A DNA stretch of 7,835 nucleotides from Bacteroidota bacterium (GCA_027297025.1 JAPUIM010000241.1:1-7835), one strand, 5' to 3'. Counted from the stretch's first letter, positions 1 through 7,339 are shown. Notes: generated by a model from the letters alone, not told the origin. A program made the numbers and translations.

Positions 1-35
1 TTGCTCCAGACTTGACCAGTGAAATCTATCACCAT
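1..35 (-). CDS. Possible N-terminus of the next minus-strand gene (partial)
   Basis: An ATG at 35-33 opens a frame that runs off the left edge of the window after 11 complete codons (MVIDFTGQVWS). It is the only ATG on this strand between the end of the glycosyltransferase gene (stop at 97-99) and the window edge. It lies about 60 nt after that stop, a normal spacing for this locus. The same frame is open further upstream, back to a stop at 147-149 inside the preceding gene, but offers no other ATG. Eleven residues are too few to assign a family or to be sure the frame is coding. Confidence 0.25.
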   Translation of the reverse strand, partial: MVIDFTGQVWS

Positions 36-96
36 TAATACAAGTAGATTAGTTCTTGTTCCAAACAAGACAGCAGGATCAGGGTAATTCGTTTTC

Positions 97-870
97 TCAG
101 GCAAGATTGACTCTTCTGTTATTGAAATTGAACTGTAAGATCTTTCTCAGTGGCTTCAAAACACTAGTATAGACATGTGGTTTAAGCTGATTCATTTTCC
201 AGGCCTGCCGATCTTCAGCGTAAGCCTTTAGGCGGTTGTGCAATGAAGCATTGCTTTGTCCTCCAACCCTCATCCTAATGAGCACCTCAGGTAAATAATG
301 TATTTTAATCTTGTATTTATGTATAAGCCTAAGCAATAATTCATAATCCGCTGCACATTCCAGCTGAGTATTGAAATAACCAAATTTATCATAAACACTT
401 TTACGTGCATAAAAAGTTGGGTGAGGTGGCATCCAACCATATAAGAATAAACCCTCTCTATAGTTTCCGGCTTTCCAATACCTTATGATCTGATCGGTAT
501 TTCCTTTGTTTACATACACCAGATCTCCATACACTGCATGTAAGTTGTGGTCCTCAAAAGTATGCGCAATCTTTGAAATCACATGGGAGTCAGCAAAAAT
601 ATCATCAGAGTGCAAAAGACCAATTACTTCACCAGTTGCCAATTTGAAACCCTTATTTAGTGCATGGTACATGCCTTGGTCCTTTTCGCTGACAAATCTT
701 TCGACCTTATTTTGATATGATTTAATGATCTCGGTGGTTTGATCAGTTGAATTACCATCAATGATGATGTATTCAATGTTTTCATAATCCTGATTTATCA
801 CCGAATCTATGCAATCGGAAATGGTCCTTTCACTATTATAAACAACCGTAACTACCGAAACCTTCATCAT
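97..870 (-). CDS. Family 2 glycosyltransferase, WcaA-like
   Basis: This is a cytoplasmic inverting glycosyltransferase of the GT2 (GT-A fold) family, expected to transfer a sugar from a nucleotide-sugar donor to a growing lipid-linked oligosaccharide. Over 257 residues it shows the N-terminal nucleotide-binding strand VSVVTVVYNS (residues 4-13), the IIDGNSTD donor-binding turn (36-43), an SDD metal-binding motif (88-90, DxD-like), the block GWMPPHPTFYARKSVY (145-160) and AADYELLLRL (173-182), whose Asp175 is the likely catalytic base. No membrane helix is evident. The frame starts with two Met codons, and the second is the more natural start (MKVSVVT) because the first beta strand follows directly. 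It lies 222 nt downstream of fcl with its own promoter-like box, so it may be transcribed partly independently. The donor sugar cannot be read from sequence; GDP-fucose is possible because gmd and fcl are upstream. Confidence 0.93.
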   Translation of the reverse strand: MMKVSVVTVVYNSERTISDCIDSVINQDYENIEYIIIDGNSTDQTTEIIKSYQNKVERFVSEKDQGMYHALNKGFKLATGEVIGLLHSDDIFADSHVISKIAHTFEDHNLHAVYGDLVYVNKGNTDQIIRYWKAGNYREGLFLYGWMPPHPTFYARKSVYDKFGYFNTQLECAADYELLLRLIHKYKIKIHYLPEVLIRMRVGGQSNASLHNRLKAYAEDRQAWKMNQLKPHVYTSVLKPLRKILQFNFNNRRVNLA

Positions 871-916
871 TCTACCTATTACAAACGCATTATTAATATA
901 GGGTATTGGTACAACG

Positions 917-924
917 CAAATGTA
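917..924 (-). promoter_or_regulatory. Candidate -7 box for the 97-870 glycosyltransferase
   Basis: The minus strand reads TACATTTG here, an exact match to the Bacteroidota primary sigma factor -7 consensus TAnnTTTG. It lies about 46 nt before the ATG at 870, which would give a leader of roughly 40 nt. No TTG or TTTG is found at the usual 19-21 nt upstream spacing, where the sequence is only A/T-rich. It is therefore a half-match that could occur by chance in AT-rich DNA. Confidence 0.35.
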
Positions 925-974
925 CTTAAATGTTTAAATATGATATTTGGTTATTCCACTGATTATTTCCTGTT

Positions 975-1073
975 TTATTGGCGAAACTTATAGTCTTCTA
1001 ATCTTGCTAAAGCATGTATGTCATTCCCATTTAATGCAATAAGTTCACAACTGATTGACCTATCGAAGTACAT
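975..1073 (-). CDS. Orphan 32-codon ORF in the gap after fcl (doubtful)
   Basis: An ATG at 1073-1071 opens 32 codons that end in TAA at 977-975. The predicted peptide begins MYFDRSISCELIALNG and ends LARLEDYKFRQ. It starts 19 nt after the fcl stop and is followed by about 100 nt of AT-rich DNA before the next gene. The mixed polar and hydrophobic composition looks protein-like, but I recognise no family and there is no ribosome-binding signal. It could be a real small protein, the tail of a gene removed by recombination, or chance. The rest of the 871-1092 gap holds only the promoter-like box and short AT-rich palindromes. Confidence 0.2.
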   Translation of the reverse strand: MYFDRSISCELIALNGNDIHALARLEDYKFRQ

Positions 1074-1092
1074 ATTAATGATAACAATATAT

Positions 1093-2037
1093 TCAGATAG
1101 TTACCTTCCTGGAAAAATCAGTTGAATATTCCTGATAAACTTTCTGTATCCCTTCTTCCAAGCCAATTTTGTGCTCCCACCCAAGTTCATGGATTTTACT
1201 TACGTCCATAAGTTTTCTAGGAGTACCGTCCGGTTTGTTGTGGTCAAATTTTAGGTGGCCTTGGAATCCAACGATCTTTTGAATCAATCGCGCCAAATGT
1301 TTTATTGAAATATCTTTTCCAGAACCAACATTTACCAAATCGGGTTGGTCATATTTTTCCATTAAAAACAAACTAGCCTCAGCCAAATCATCGACATGTA
1401 AAAATTCCCTTTGAGGATTGCCGGTTCCCCATACAACTACCTCTGGTTGATCATTAATTTTCGCCTCATGAAATTTTCTCAGGAGTGCAGGTAAAACATG
1501 GGAGTTATTCAGATCATAATTATCGTTTGGTCCGTATAAATTGGTCGGCATGATGGAGATGAAATTGCATCCAAACTGGGCATTATAAGCTTCACACATC
1601 TTAATGCCTGCAATTTTAGCTATTGCGTAGGATTCATTGGTTGGTTCAAGTTTGCCCGACAATAGATATTCTTCTTTAATAGGTTGGGGAGCCATTTTTG
1701 GATAAATGCAGGAGCTGGCAAAAAACAGTAATTTCTTAACCCTGGAAATGTAACTTTGATGAATGATATTAGATTGAATTTGAAGGTTGTCATAAAGGAA
1801 CTGGGCTCTAAAAGTATTGTTAGCCTGAATGCCTCCAACCTTTGCTGCACTTAAAAATACATATTGGGGCTTTTCCTGGATAAAGAAATCATCCACTTGA
1901 CTTTGATCTCTGAGGTCTAATTCCTTAGAAGTTCTGAGTATGAAGTTCGTGAACCCAACTGATTTCAATTTGCGAAGTAGCGCAGAACCGACCATTCCTG
2001 TGTGTCCAGCAATATAAATCTTATCATTGGGTCCCAC
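1093..2037 (-). CDS. fcl: GDP-L-fucose synthase (GDP-4-keto-6-deoxymannose 3,5-epimerase/4-reductase)
   Basis: The enzyme converts GDP-4-keto-6-deoxy-D-mannose, the Gmd product, to GDP-L-fucose using NADPH. It is a cytoplasmic short-chain dehydrogenase of the extended type. Visible in its 314 residues are the Rossmann loop GHTGMVG (11-17), [12 protein letters not shown] (62-73), FFASSCIYP (105-113) with catalytic Ser109, the SYAIAK motif with Tyr137 and Lys141, [12 protein letters not shown] (164-175), [11 protein letters not shown] with His180, and [19 protein letters not shown] (203-221). Length and motif spacing match the E. coli Fcl family. The start codon is GTG at 2037-2035: no ATG occurs upstream in frame before a stop, and the GTG shares one base with the gmd stop (TAGTG), which suggests translational coupling. 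As I recall, E. coli Fcl has GHRGMVG, with Arg where this protein has Thr13. Confidence 0.97.
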   Translation of the reverse strand: MGPNDKIYIAGHTGMVGSALLRKLKSVGFTNFILRTSKELDLRDQSQVDDFFIQEKPQYVFLSAAKVGGIQANNTFRAQFLYDNLQIQSNIIHQSYISRVKKLLFFASSCIYPKMAPQPIKEEYLLSGKLEPTNESYAIAKIAGIKMCEAYNAQFGCNFISIMPTNLYGPNDNYDLNNSHVLPALLRKFHEAKINDQPEVVVWGTGNPQREFLHVDDLAEASLFLMEKYDQPDLVNVGSGKDISIKHLARLIQKIVGFQGHLKFDHNKPDGTPRKLMDVSKIHELGWEHKIGLEEGIQKVYQEYSTDFSRKVTI

Positions 2038-3158
2038 TATTCGTGATAATTAATAATCTTATGCCCTTGCTGCACTAATAATTGGTCCTTTCTGAATAAG
2101 TCCAGATCCGAATGAACCATATCCTTGATCAATGCCTGAAGATCGTAGGTGATTTCCCAACCTAAAGATTGTTTAGCCTTGGTAGAATCCCCTATCAACA
2201 TATCCACCTCCGTTGGTCGGTAATAGTTGGCATCTATTTTGACCACGATAGCTCCTGGTTTTACCGTAAACTCGGAATTATTGGAGTTTTTAACAACCCC
2301 TACTTCATCCGATCCAGTTCCTTGAAATTCCAATTCAATTCCTAATTCATTAAAAGTCCGGGTTAGAAAATCTCGTACTGTAGTTGAAATACCGGTGGCG
2401 ATAACCAAATCTTCCGGTACAGCTTGCTGCAACATCAACCACATCGCTTGCACATAATCCCGGGCATGACCCCAATCCCTTTTAGCATCCAGATTACCCA
2501 TATAAACAGATTTTTGAATACCCAATGCAATTCGGGCGGCTGCCATGGTAATTTTCCTTGTAACAAATGTTTCTCCCCGGATAGGTGATTCGTGATTAAA
2601 AAGAATCCCATTCACAGCATACAAGTCATAGGCTTCCCGATAATTGATGGTTATCCAATATGCGTATAGTTTAGCCACCGCATATGGAGACCTGGGATAA
2701 AATGGAGTCTTTTCTGTCTGTGGTACTTCTTGAGCTAATCCATATAATTCTGAAGTTGATGCCTGGTAGAATCTGGTTTTTTTAATTAAATCCAGTAATC
2801 GAATAGCTTCCAAGATTCTAAGGGTTCCTAATCCATCCACATTAGCTGTATATTCAGGAGTGTCAAAGCTGACCTTCACATGAGACATCGCTCCCAGGTT
2901 ATAGATCTCGGTCGGTTGAACTTCTTGTATAATTCTGATGATATTAGTAGAATCAGATAGATCACCATAGTGAAGTTTAAAATTCAGGTTTTGTTCATGA
3001 GGATCCTGATACAGGTGATCAATCCGTTGAGTGTTAAACATGGAGGAACGTCGTTTGATCCCATGTACCTTGTATCCCTTTTGTAAAAGAAGTTCCGCCA
3101 AATATGCCCCGTCCTGACCGGTTATTCCGGTTATCAATGCCACCTTCGCTTTACTCAT
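2037..3158 (-). CDS. gmd: GDP-mannose 4,6-dehydratase
   Basis: The enzyme dehydrates GDP-D-mannose to GDP-4-keto-6-deoxy-D-mannose with bound NADP, the first committed step to GDP-L-fucose. At 373 residues it is full length. It shows the Rossmann loop [10 protein letters not shown] (11-20), [18 protein letters not shown] (33-50), HYGDLSDS (63-70), [19 protein letters not shown] (86-104), QASTSELYG (132-140) with catalytic Thr135 and Glu137, SPYAVAK (157-163) with Tyr159 and Lys163, [16 protein letters not shown] (188-203) and [14 protein letters not shown] (227-240). All catalytic residues of the family are present. The gene is first in a two-gene unit with fcl and is preceded by a promoter in the 91-nt gap upstream. 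The product could also feed other GDP-6-deoxyhexoses such as GDP-rhamnose, but the adjacent fcl makes fucose the expected end product. Confidence 0.98.
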   Translation of the reverse strand: MSKAKVALITGITGQDGAYLAELLLQKGYKVHGIKRRSSMFNTQRIDHLYQDPHEQNLNFKLHYGDLSDSTNIIRIIQEVQPTEIYNLGAMSHVKVSFDTPEYTANVDGLGTLRILEAIRLLDLIKKTRFYQASTSELYGLAQEVPQTEKTPFYPRSPYAVAKLYAYWITINYREAYDLYAVNGILFNHESPIRGETFVTRKITMAAARIALGIQKSVYMGNLDAKRDWGHARDYVQAMWLMLQQAVPEDLVIATGISTTVRDFLTRTFNELGIELEFQGTGSDEVGVVKNSNNSEFTVKPGAIVVKIDANYYRPTEVDMLIGDSTKAKQSLGWEITYDLQALIKDMVHSDLDLFRKDQLLVQQGHKIINYHE

Positions 3159-3190
3159 TGAACTGAATTTTTCTGATTTTCAAAATTTCA

Positions 3191-3224
3191 CAAAGATACA
3201 TTTATCATGTGAAAGCCTCTCAAT
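3191..3224 (-). promoter_or_regulatory. Candidate promoter for gmd-fcl
   Basis: The minus strand carries TATCTTTG at 3198-3191, an exact match to the Bacteroidota -7 consensus TAnnTTTG. A -33-like ATTG lies at 3224-3221, separated by 22 nt, close to the usual 19-21. Transcription would begin near 3185 and give a leader of about 25 nt before the gmd ATG at 3158. The box lies in the only sizeable gap between the polymerase block and gmd, which supports a separate transcription start for the GDP-fucose genes. Confidence 0.5.
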
Positions 3225-3242
3225 TTACCAATATATATCAAC

Positions 3243-3257
3243 TTGGCAGCTAGCCAA
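3243..3257 (-). terminator. Weak hairpin overlapping the stop of the 3250-4578 gene
   Basis: An inverted repeat TTGGC/GCCAA with a 5-nt loop spans the TAG stop codon of the membrane protein gene. On the minus strand it is followed by GTTGATATATATT, which is A/U-rich but not a clean U-run, and the stem is only 5 bp. It might slow or partly end transcription before the gmd promoter, but it is far from a canonical intrinsic terminator. Confidence 0.2.
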
Positions 3258-4578
3258 AATTCTTTTCTTTGGTAGTCCTATAGTATTGAAAAACCAATAG
3301 GGAATTGAAGAAGCCATAAAAAATGGTTCCTTTTTGACCATTCAACAACGAAACCGTTAAACAGCTTAGAGTAAACAAAATAAGAAAGATGACGTATAAA
3401 TGATGTTTCTTCCTTACTGCTACAATTAGTGGAATAACCAAGACCAATCCAAACAAAAACATTCCAATCAAACCAAAATTTACTCCAGTCTGTAAAAAAT
3501 CGTTGTGAGAATTAAGGTAGGGATTGTTGATTCCCATATTGTAATTGAGGTAACACTGATTTAAATAGATTTTATCATCTCCAGTGCCCACACCAAACAA
3601 CAAATTGTCTATTATTATTTCAATACTGCATCTCCAATTGACCACGCGCATATTGACAGCATTGGTAATCTCAGTTTCCCCGCCTATAGAGGGGTCGATA
3701 GTAGTTAGTGCCTCGGTTATTCTGATTTTTGTGACTGGAGAAAGATAAACAGCCGATATCAAGAAAGCATTTAATGTCACGAAAGTAATGATCAAAGTCT
3801 TATACATCTTCCTGGAAGAAAAACTATAAAATATGTAGAAATAAAATGACAAAATAAACGCGATTATAACTCCTCTGGTAGAAAGTTGGATGATAAAAAG
3901 GATGAAAAAAAATATCAAAGCGATGGCCCAAGACTTGTTGTAATTTGTCCAGCTTTTCCAATTGAACAATAAAAAAGTGAATACTATTAAAGCTGAAAAG
4001 CCTAGATAAAGAGAAAAATAAGCGGGAGGCAGGTCAATAAAGGAACAAAACTCACTGTACGATAAGTAATCCCAATTAAGATCAGACGAATCCATGATAC
4101 CATTAAATGTATATTGATTCCAATTCTTGGAACGACCGAAACTATCTCTAAAAAAAAACAATCTATAGAAAGCATAACCCATGGAAACAAGAATAGCCAT
4201 CAGGCAGGAAAATACAAATCCTTTTAAAACGGTAATATATTTTCGCCGATCAATTCTTGGTCCAAATCCCAATAAAACTGGAAAAATCAAAATAGCCAAC
4301 TTAGCCTCCAGCCGGGCCATACCCTTAGTAATATCAGAGGTATAGAGCATCCCAATAAGACATAAAAAATACAAACTCACAAACAGTAGTAGATGGAGCC
4401 TCATCCATTTTTCCATCTTGAAGTAATCCCAGCATAGACCTAATACCCAGGAGATCATCAAGCACCCATATACCACATTGTTGGCGGCATTGGCAAAGGG
4501 TAGGGTCAATGCCATAAACAAAAGGCTGAAATAGAATAAATCATTGCCAAACCGGCGGATATCAATAGTTACAGGCAT
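3250..4578 (-). CDS. O-antigen ligase/polymerase family membrane protein (Wzy_C type)
   Basis: This 442-residue integral inner-membrane protein has about eleven or twelve hydrophobic segments and a large periplasmic loop (about 281-365), the layout of WaaL ligases and Wzy polymerases. Family signatures are LSTRGVIIAF (232-241), the R-x3-W segment starting at Arg311, LLFGVGTGDD (326-335) and NSHNDFLQTGVNFGLIG (356-372), with His358 at the position typical of the catalytic loop of the O-antigen ligase-like family. It would either join lipid-linked repeat units or transfer the finished chain to its acceptor on the periplasmic face. The HND-x-LQ-x4-GLIG form is common in the ligase-like (PF04932) branch, so I slightly favour ligase here and polymerase for the 5304-6455 protein, without proof. 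It starts 16 nt after the 4595-5311 stop. A run of nine T codes for Phe141-143. Confidence 0.88.
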   Translation of the reverse strand: MPVTIDIRRFGNDLFYFSLLFMALTLPFANAANNVVYGCLMISWVLGLCWDYFKMEKWMRLHLLLFVSLYFLCLIGMLYTSDITKGMARLEAKLAILIFPVLLGFGPRIDRRKYITVLKGFVFSCLMAILVSMGYAFYRLFFFRDSFGRSKNWNQYTFNGIMDSSDLNWDYLSYSEFCSFIDLPPAYFSLYLGFSALIVFTFLLFNWKSWTNYNKSWAIALIFFFILFIIQLSTRGVIIAFILSFYFYIFYSFSSRKMYKTLIITFVTLNAFLISAVYLSPVTKIRITEALTTIDPSIGGETEITNAVNMRVVNWRCSIEIIIDNLLFGVGTGDDKIYLNQCYLNYNMGINNPYLNSHNDFLQTGVNFGLIGMFLFGLVLVIPLIVAVRKKHHLYVIFLILFTLSCLTVSLLNGQKGTIFYGFFNSLLVFQYYRTTKEKNFG

Positions 4579-4594
4579 ATGGGTTGTCCAAGGT

Positions 4595-5311
4595 TTAATT
4601 TAGGTGAAATACAAATTTCCTTATCAAATTAAATACCAAATTTTTTCGAAAGACAAATTTTTGGTAAAGAGAATGGTTGCTCTTTTCACTGGTAATTGTA
4701 GCATTAAGATGATGGCGTCGAAATAAGATCAACTTATCCTCAATAAAAATAGATTTGAAAAAGAGTTCAGTGACCAAGCCAAGCCAAATATCATGCATTG
4801 GCAATTGGGGGGGGAAAGGAAGTGCTTTTTTCAGCACTTGCCGATGGAAGGCCATGCAACAACCTAAATAGGAATTTTGAAAAAAGTTTTTAAACAAGCC
4901 CTTCCCCGATTTTCGTAAAGCATAAAATGATGGATTAGTTATGTTTAGGTCATTATCCACTACGCTACAATCACTTACCACCACGTCGTAATCTGACAGA
5001 TAACTTTTGAAGGTTTTAATTTTTCTTTCATTCCAGATATCATCCTGATCCGCAAGAAAAATATATTGATTGGATGCCTTGCTAAGTGCATTTTCAAAAT
5101 TATAGACCGGTCCTAGTCTATTTTTATTTTGATGAATTTTTATCCTGGGATCCTTAAAATCTTCTAAAATTTCCAAAGTATTATCGGTAGATCCATCATC
5201 GGTAATTATGATTTCATCACCTTGGGAGAGTTGCCCCAAAATAGAACTTATCTGATCTCTAATGTATTTCTCACCATTAAAGGTTGCTATACAAACGGAT
5301 ATTTCAGTCAT
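4595..5311 (-). CDS. Family 2 glycosyltransferase with an internal C8 tract
   Basis: This is a 238-residue cytoplasmic GT2 glycosyltransferase. Motifs in order are ISVCIATFNGEKYIRDQISS (4-23), IITDDGSTDNT (35-45) for nucleotide-sugar binding, FLADQDDIW (85-93) holding the DxD-like metal site, VVVSDCSVVD (110-119), NSYLGCCMAF (146-155), PMHDIWLGL (171-179), and RRHHLNAT (198-205). This is the ADQDD(I/V)W subtype frequent in capsule and O-antigen clusters; members are often annotated as rhamnosyl- or other hexosyltransferases, so the donor is uncertain. The ATG lies inside the end of the upstream polymerase gene in an 8-nt overlap (ATGACTGA), implying translational coupling. Codons 166-169 contain eight consecutive C, immediately before the conserved HDIW segment; gain or loss of one C would truncate the protein. 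As sequenced, the gene is intact. Confidence 0.93.
   Translation of the reverse strand: MTEISVCIATFNGEKYIRDQISSILGQLSQGDEIIITDDGSTDNTLEILEDFKDPRIKIHQNKNRLGPVYNFENALSKASNQYIFLADQDDIWNERKIKTFKSYLSDYDVVVSDCSVVDNDLNITNPSFYALRKSGKGLFKNFFQNSYLGCCMAFHRQVLKKALPFPPQLPMHDIWLGLVTELFFKSIFIEDKLILFRRHHLNATITSEKSNHSLYQKFVFRKNLVFNLIRKFVFHLN
4807..4814 (-). repeat. Homopolymer C8 tract (G8 on plus strand) inside a glycosyltransferase gene
   Basis: Eight consecutive C on the coding strand cover parts of codons 166-169 (Phe-Pro-Pro-Gln). One extra C would bring a TGA about six codons after the tract. One fewer C would bring a TGA roughly 26 codons after it. Both would remove the HDIW and RRHHLNAT motifs. No other G or C run longer than five was noticed by eye in the window. 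Confidence 0.9.
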
Positions 5312-6455
5312 CTTTAGCCAGCACGTTCAAGGAAATTAGACTTAACAACACCATTGACATTCCAATGGGATTGTTGACATAAGGATTTGTGACGGATTGA
5401 GCAAATACAAAAATAGATGATAGGAAAAATGGCTTTGCCAAATATCCATTATCTTTTCTAACCGCACGGTTGTAAAGATCAAGCATTAAAATGAATAAAA
5501 AAGCATAAAAAAACAGCCCAATTACGCCTTGCTTATGAAAAATTTCCAGATAAGATATTTCCATATGTACCGGTCTGACCGGTACTCCCTTACCAAAACC
5601 ATGGCCCCAAATAATCGAATAAGTGTCAATTTCCCTTATAACTTGTTCGGTTTGTGCAACACGAAAATAGCTGGAAAGCTCCTTGGGGCCGATTTTCTGA
5701 AGAGAAAAATATACCAATACTGATGCAAGTAGTATCCCAGAGAAACCTACCACAAGAATGGTTTTTGAACTTTCAACTTTAGTTAAGATGTAATAAGCGG
5801 AGTAGGTCAATAACAGAGCCACAATGAATCCCCTGGTGAATGTAAGCAGCAAAGAAATAAAGATTAAGAGGGCAAGAATTTTGGACCATGCCTTTTTCTC
5901 ATTAAAAAAAACGATGAATCCAATTCCCAAATAAAGGAATCCCTTGTAAAAAAAGGCAATTTGTCCCCGGAAAAAAAATTCTTCCGGCTGCGACATGGTC
6001 CTATAAAGGCTTAAGAAATCCACCAAACGCAAATTGATGGCTGCAAAAACAGCTAAGTAGGCTAAAGCCATTGCCACCGCGGAGAATTTAAGAAGTTTTA
6101 AAACCAGCTCTATGTGCCTAATTTTAGTGATCACTACATAGAAAAAAAATATGATATAGAAATACATCAGTGGTTTTATATCTAGAAATATCAGATAGGG
6201 ATTCGCTTGGTTAAAAAATCCGATACCAACTGCCAATAAAACCAACACTGTGAAAAGTAGGGGGAGTTCAATAATAAATTTGTCAACCTTCTTTCTTCCT
6301 AAAAATGCCAGAAAAGCAAACGGCATTATGAAAAAAAACAGGTACATCCGAAGGCTCAGTGGACCAAACACTATATTTCTCCCTCCTCCACCCATAAATA
6401 ACTCCAGTAGTATTATTGGAAACATTATGTAAATCAAGCTTCTAACAATCACCAT
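5304..6455 (-). CDS. Wzy-like O-antigen/capsule repeat-unit polymerase
   Basis: A 383-residue protein made almost entirely of hydrophobic segments, with about ten predicted membrane helices and a periplasmic loop near 250-300. Signatures of the O-antigen polymerase/ligase superfamily are LLLTFTRGFIVALLL (202-216), the glycine-rich GHGFGKG (284-290), HMEISYLEIFHKQGVIGL (297-314), and TNPYVNNPIGM (356-366). The (H/V)xEISYLE-x3-KQG-x-IGL arrangement is one I associate with repeat-unit polymerases of Wzy-dependent pathways; such proteins join undecaprenyl-diphosphate-linked repeats in the periplasm. It lies 9 nt after the 6465-7319 glycosyltransferase and overlaps the next gene by 8 nt, so it is inside an operon. 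Wzy proteins are poorly conserved, so polymerase rather than ligase is an inference. Confidence 0.82.
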   Translation of the reverse strand: MVIVRSLIYIMFPIILLELFMGGGGRNIVFGPLSLRMYLFFFIMPFAFLAFLGRKKVDKFIIELPLLFTVLVLLAVGIGFFNQANPYLIFLDIKPLMYFYIIFFFYVVITKIRHIELVLKLLKFSAVAMALAYLAVFAAINLRLVDFLSLYRTMSQPEEFFFRGQIAFFYKGFLYLGIGFIVFFNEKKAWSKILALLIFISLLLTFTRGFIVALLLTYSAYYILTKVESSKTILVVGFSGILLASVLVYFSLQKIGPKELSSYFRVAQTEQVIREIDTYSIIWGHGFGKGVPVRPVHMEISYLEIFHKQGVIGLFFYAFLFILMLDLYNRAVRKDNGYLAKPFFLSSIFVFAQSVTNPYVNNPIGMSMVLLSLISLNVLAKDD

Positions 6456-6464
6456 AATGCTGCC

Positions 6465-7319
6465 TCAGAAATAGCGGAGGTAGGTTTTTATGAACACCAT
6501 AGACTTGAATCGTAAAGTCAGTTTCAAACCTCTCATCAAACTAATTAATGGGAGAATTAATCGATCTGAATAGTTTTCTATTGAATTTTTAGCTCCCTCG
6601 CAATAATAGGCATATCTTTTCTCCATATCCTCAATGTCGGTCAAATCAAGATCTGAAAATCCATGTTGGCATACTAAATCAACCACTGCAAAGTTGCGAT
6701 AATGTTTTTTAAATCGTTGCAAAAATTGGAAATCACTGAAATCCAGTTTCACATCCTCCTTATATCCTCCCACTTCACCAAAAGCAATACGATCTACCAT
6801 GATGCCGCTATTTACTGGAACGATGCTATTTAGGTCATAAATACCGGGTGTTATTACTTTTAAGTGAAACCCCCTTTTTAGAAAATATCTTGACGGTGAA
6901 AATATTAAACGCTGAGTCATAAGGGTAGGAGCAAATAATTTGATCTTAGGAGATTTACGGATGGCCTCCAGGTATTTATCAAACACATTTTCCGGGAATT
7001 CAGTATCCTGATCTAAAAGTAGCATCCACTTCTTACCCAATTCTTCAGCCCGTTTGAACCCTGTGTTATAGGCCTTACTTACACCTGGATTATTGGCATC
7101 AGAGATATAAAATACACGGAAATTTTTTAATTGAAATTCTTCAGAGTGAAATTGTTTATTGGGGCTGTTATCATATACTATAAGATCAAGCCTCTGTTTA
7201 TTCTTTTTTAATGCCCTATTCAAACTCTGGAAGGTTTTGGAATGATCCAATTCCATATTGTATATAACAACAATGGCGATAAGATCTTCCTGAAAATTCT
7301 CCGTCAAAACTCCAGACAT
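6465..7319 (-). CDS. Family 2 glycosyltransferase, rhamnosyltransferase-like
   Basis: A 284-residue GT2 glycosyltransferase and the first gene of the minus-strand block. It shows LIAIVVIYNMEL (13-24), LIVYDNSPN (46-54), NPGVSKAYNTGFKRAEELGK (77-96), LLLDQDTEFP (100-109) with the DxD metal site (Asp103, Asp105), and VNSGIMVDRIAFGEVGGYKE (169-188) followed by DFSDFQFLQRF (193-203), where the acidic residues probably include the catalytic base. The NPGxxxAxNxG plus LLLDQDT combination is typical of the RfbF/WbbL-like rhamnosyltransferase branch, but the donor cannot be assigned from this alone. The leader directly before the ATG is A-rich (AAAAAAAATCA), usual for Bacteroidota, and a -7 box is found 20 nt upstream. 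A 60-residue frame overlapping its 5' end is a shadow. Confidence 0.93.
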   Translation of the reverse strand: MSGVLTENFQEDLIAIVVIYNMELDHSKTFQSLNRALKKNKQRLDLIVYDNSPNKQFHSEEFQLKNFRVFYISDANNPGVSKAYNTGFKRAEELGKKWMLLLDQDTEFPENVFDKYLEAIRKSPKIKLFAPTLMTQRLIFSPSRYFLKRGFHLKVITPGIYDLNSIVPVNSGIMVDRIAFGEVGGYKEDVKLDFSDFQFLQRFKKHYRNFAVVDLVCQHGFSDLDLTDIEDMEKRYAYYCEGAKNSIENYSDRLILPLISLMRGLKLTLRFKSMVFIKTYLRYF

Positions 7320-7339
7320 TGATTTTTTTTAAATGGATG

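Noticed and set aside
54..70. Inverted repeat TCTTGTT-CCA-AACAAGA after the 97-870 glycosyltransferase gene
   Set aside because: The 7-bp stem is AT-rich and is not followed by a U-run on the minus strand, so I do not call it a terminator.
506..715. Plus-strand frame of 69 codons inside the glycosyltransferase gene
   Set aside because: It lies wholly antisense to a well-supported gene and shows no family motif.
936..948. Palindrome AAATATGATATTT in the 871-1092 gap
   Set aside because: It is fully AT except for the centre, in AT-rich DNA, with no second copy; likely chance rather than an operator.
1620..1850. Minus-strand frame of 76 codons within fcl
   Set aside because: It is an out-of-frame shadow of fcl, whose own frame has all catalytic motifs.
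5529..5723. Plus-strand frame of 64 codons within the polymerase gene
   Set aside because: It is antisense to a clear membrane protein and has no recognisable features.
6250..6432. Plus-strand frame of 60 codons opposite the polymerase N-terminus
   Set aside because: It is antisense to the hydrophobic start of the polymerase and appears to be a by-product of that composition.
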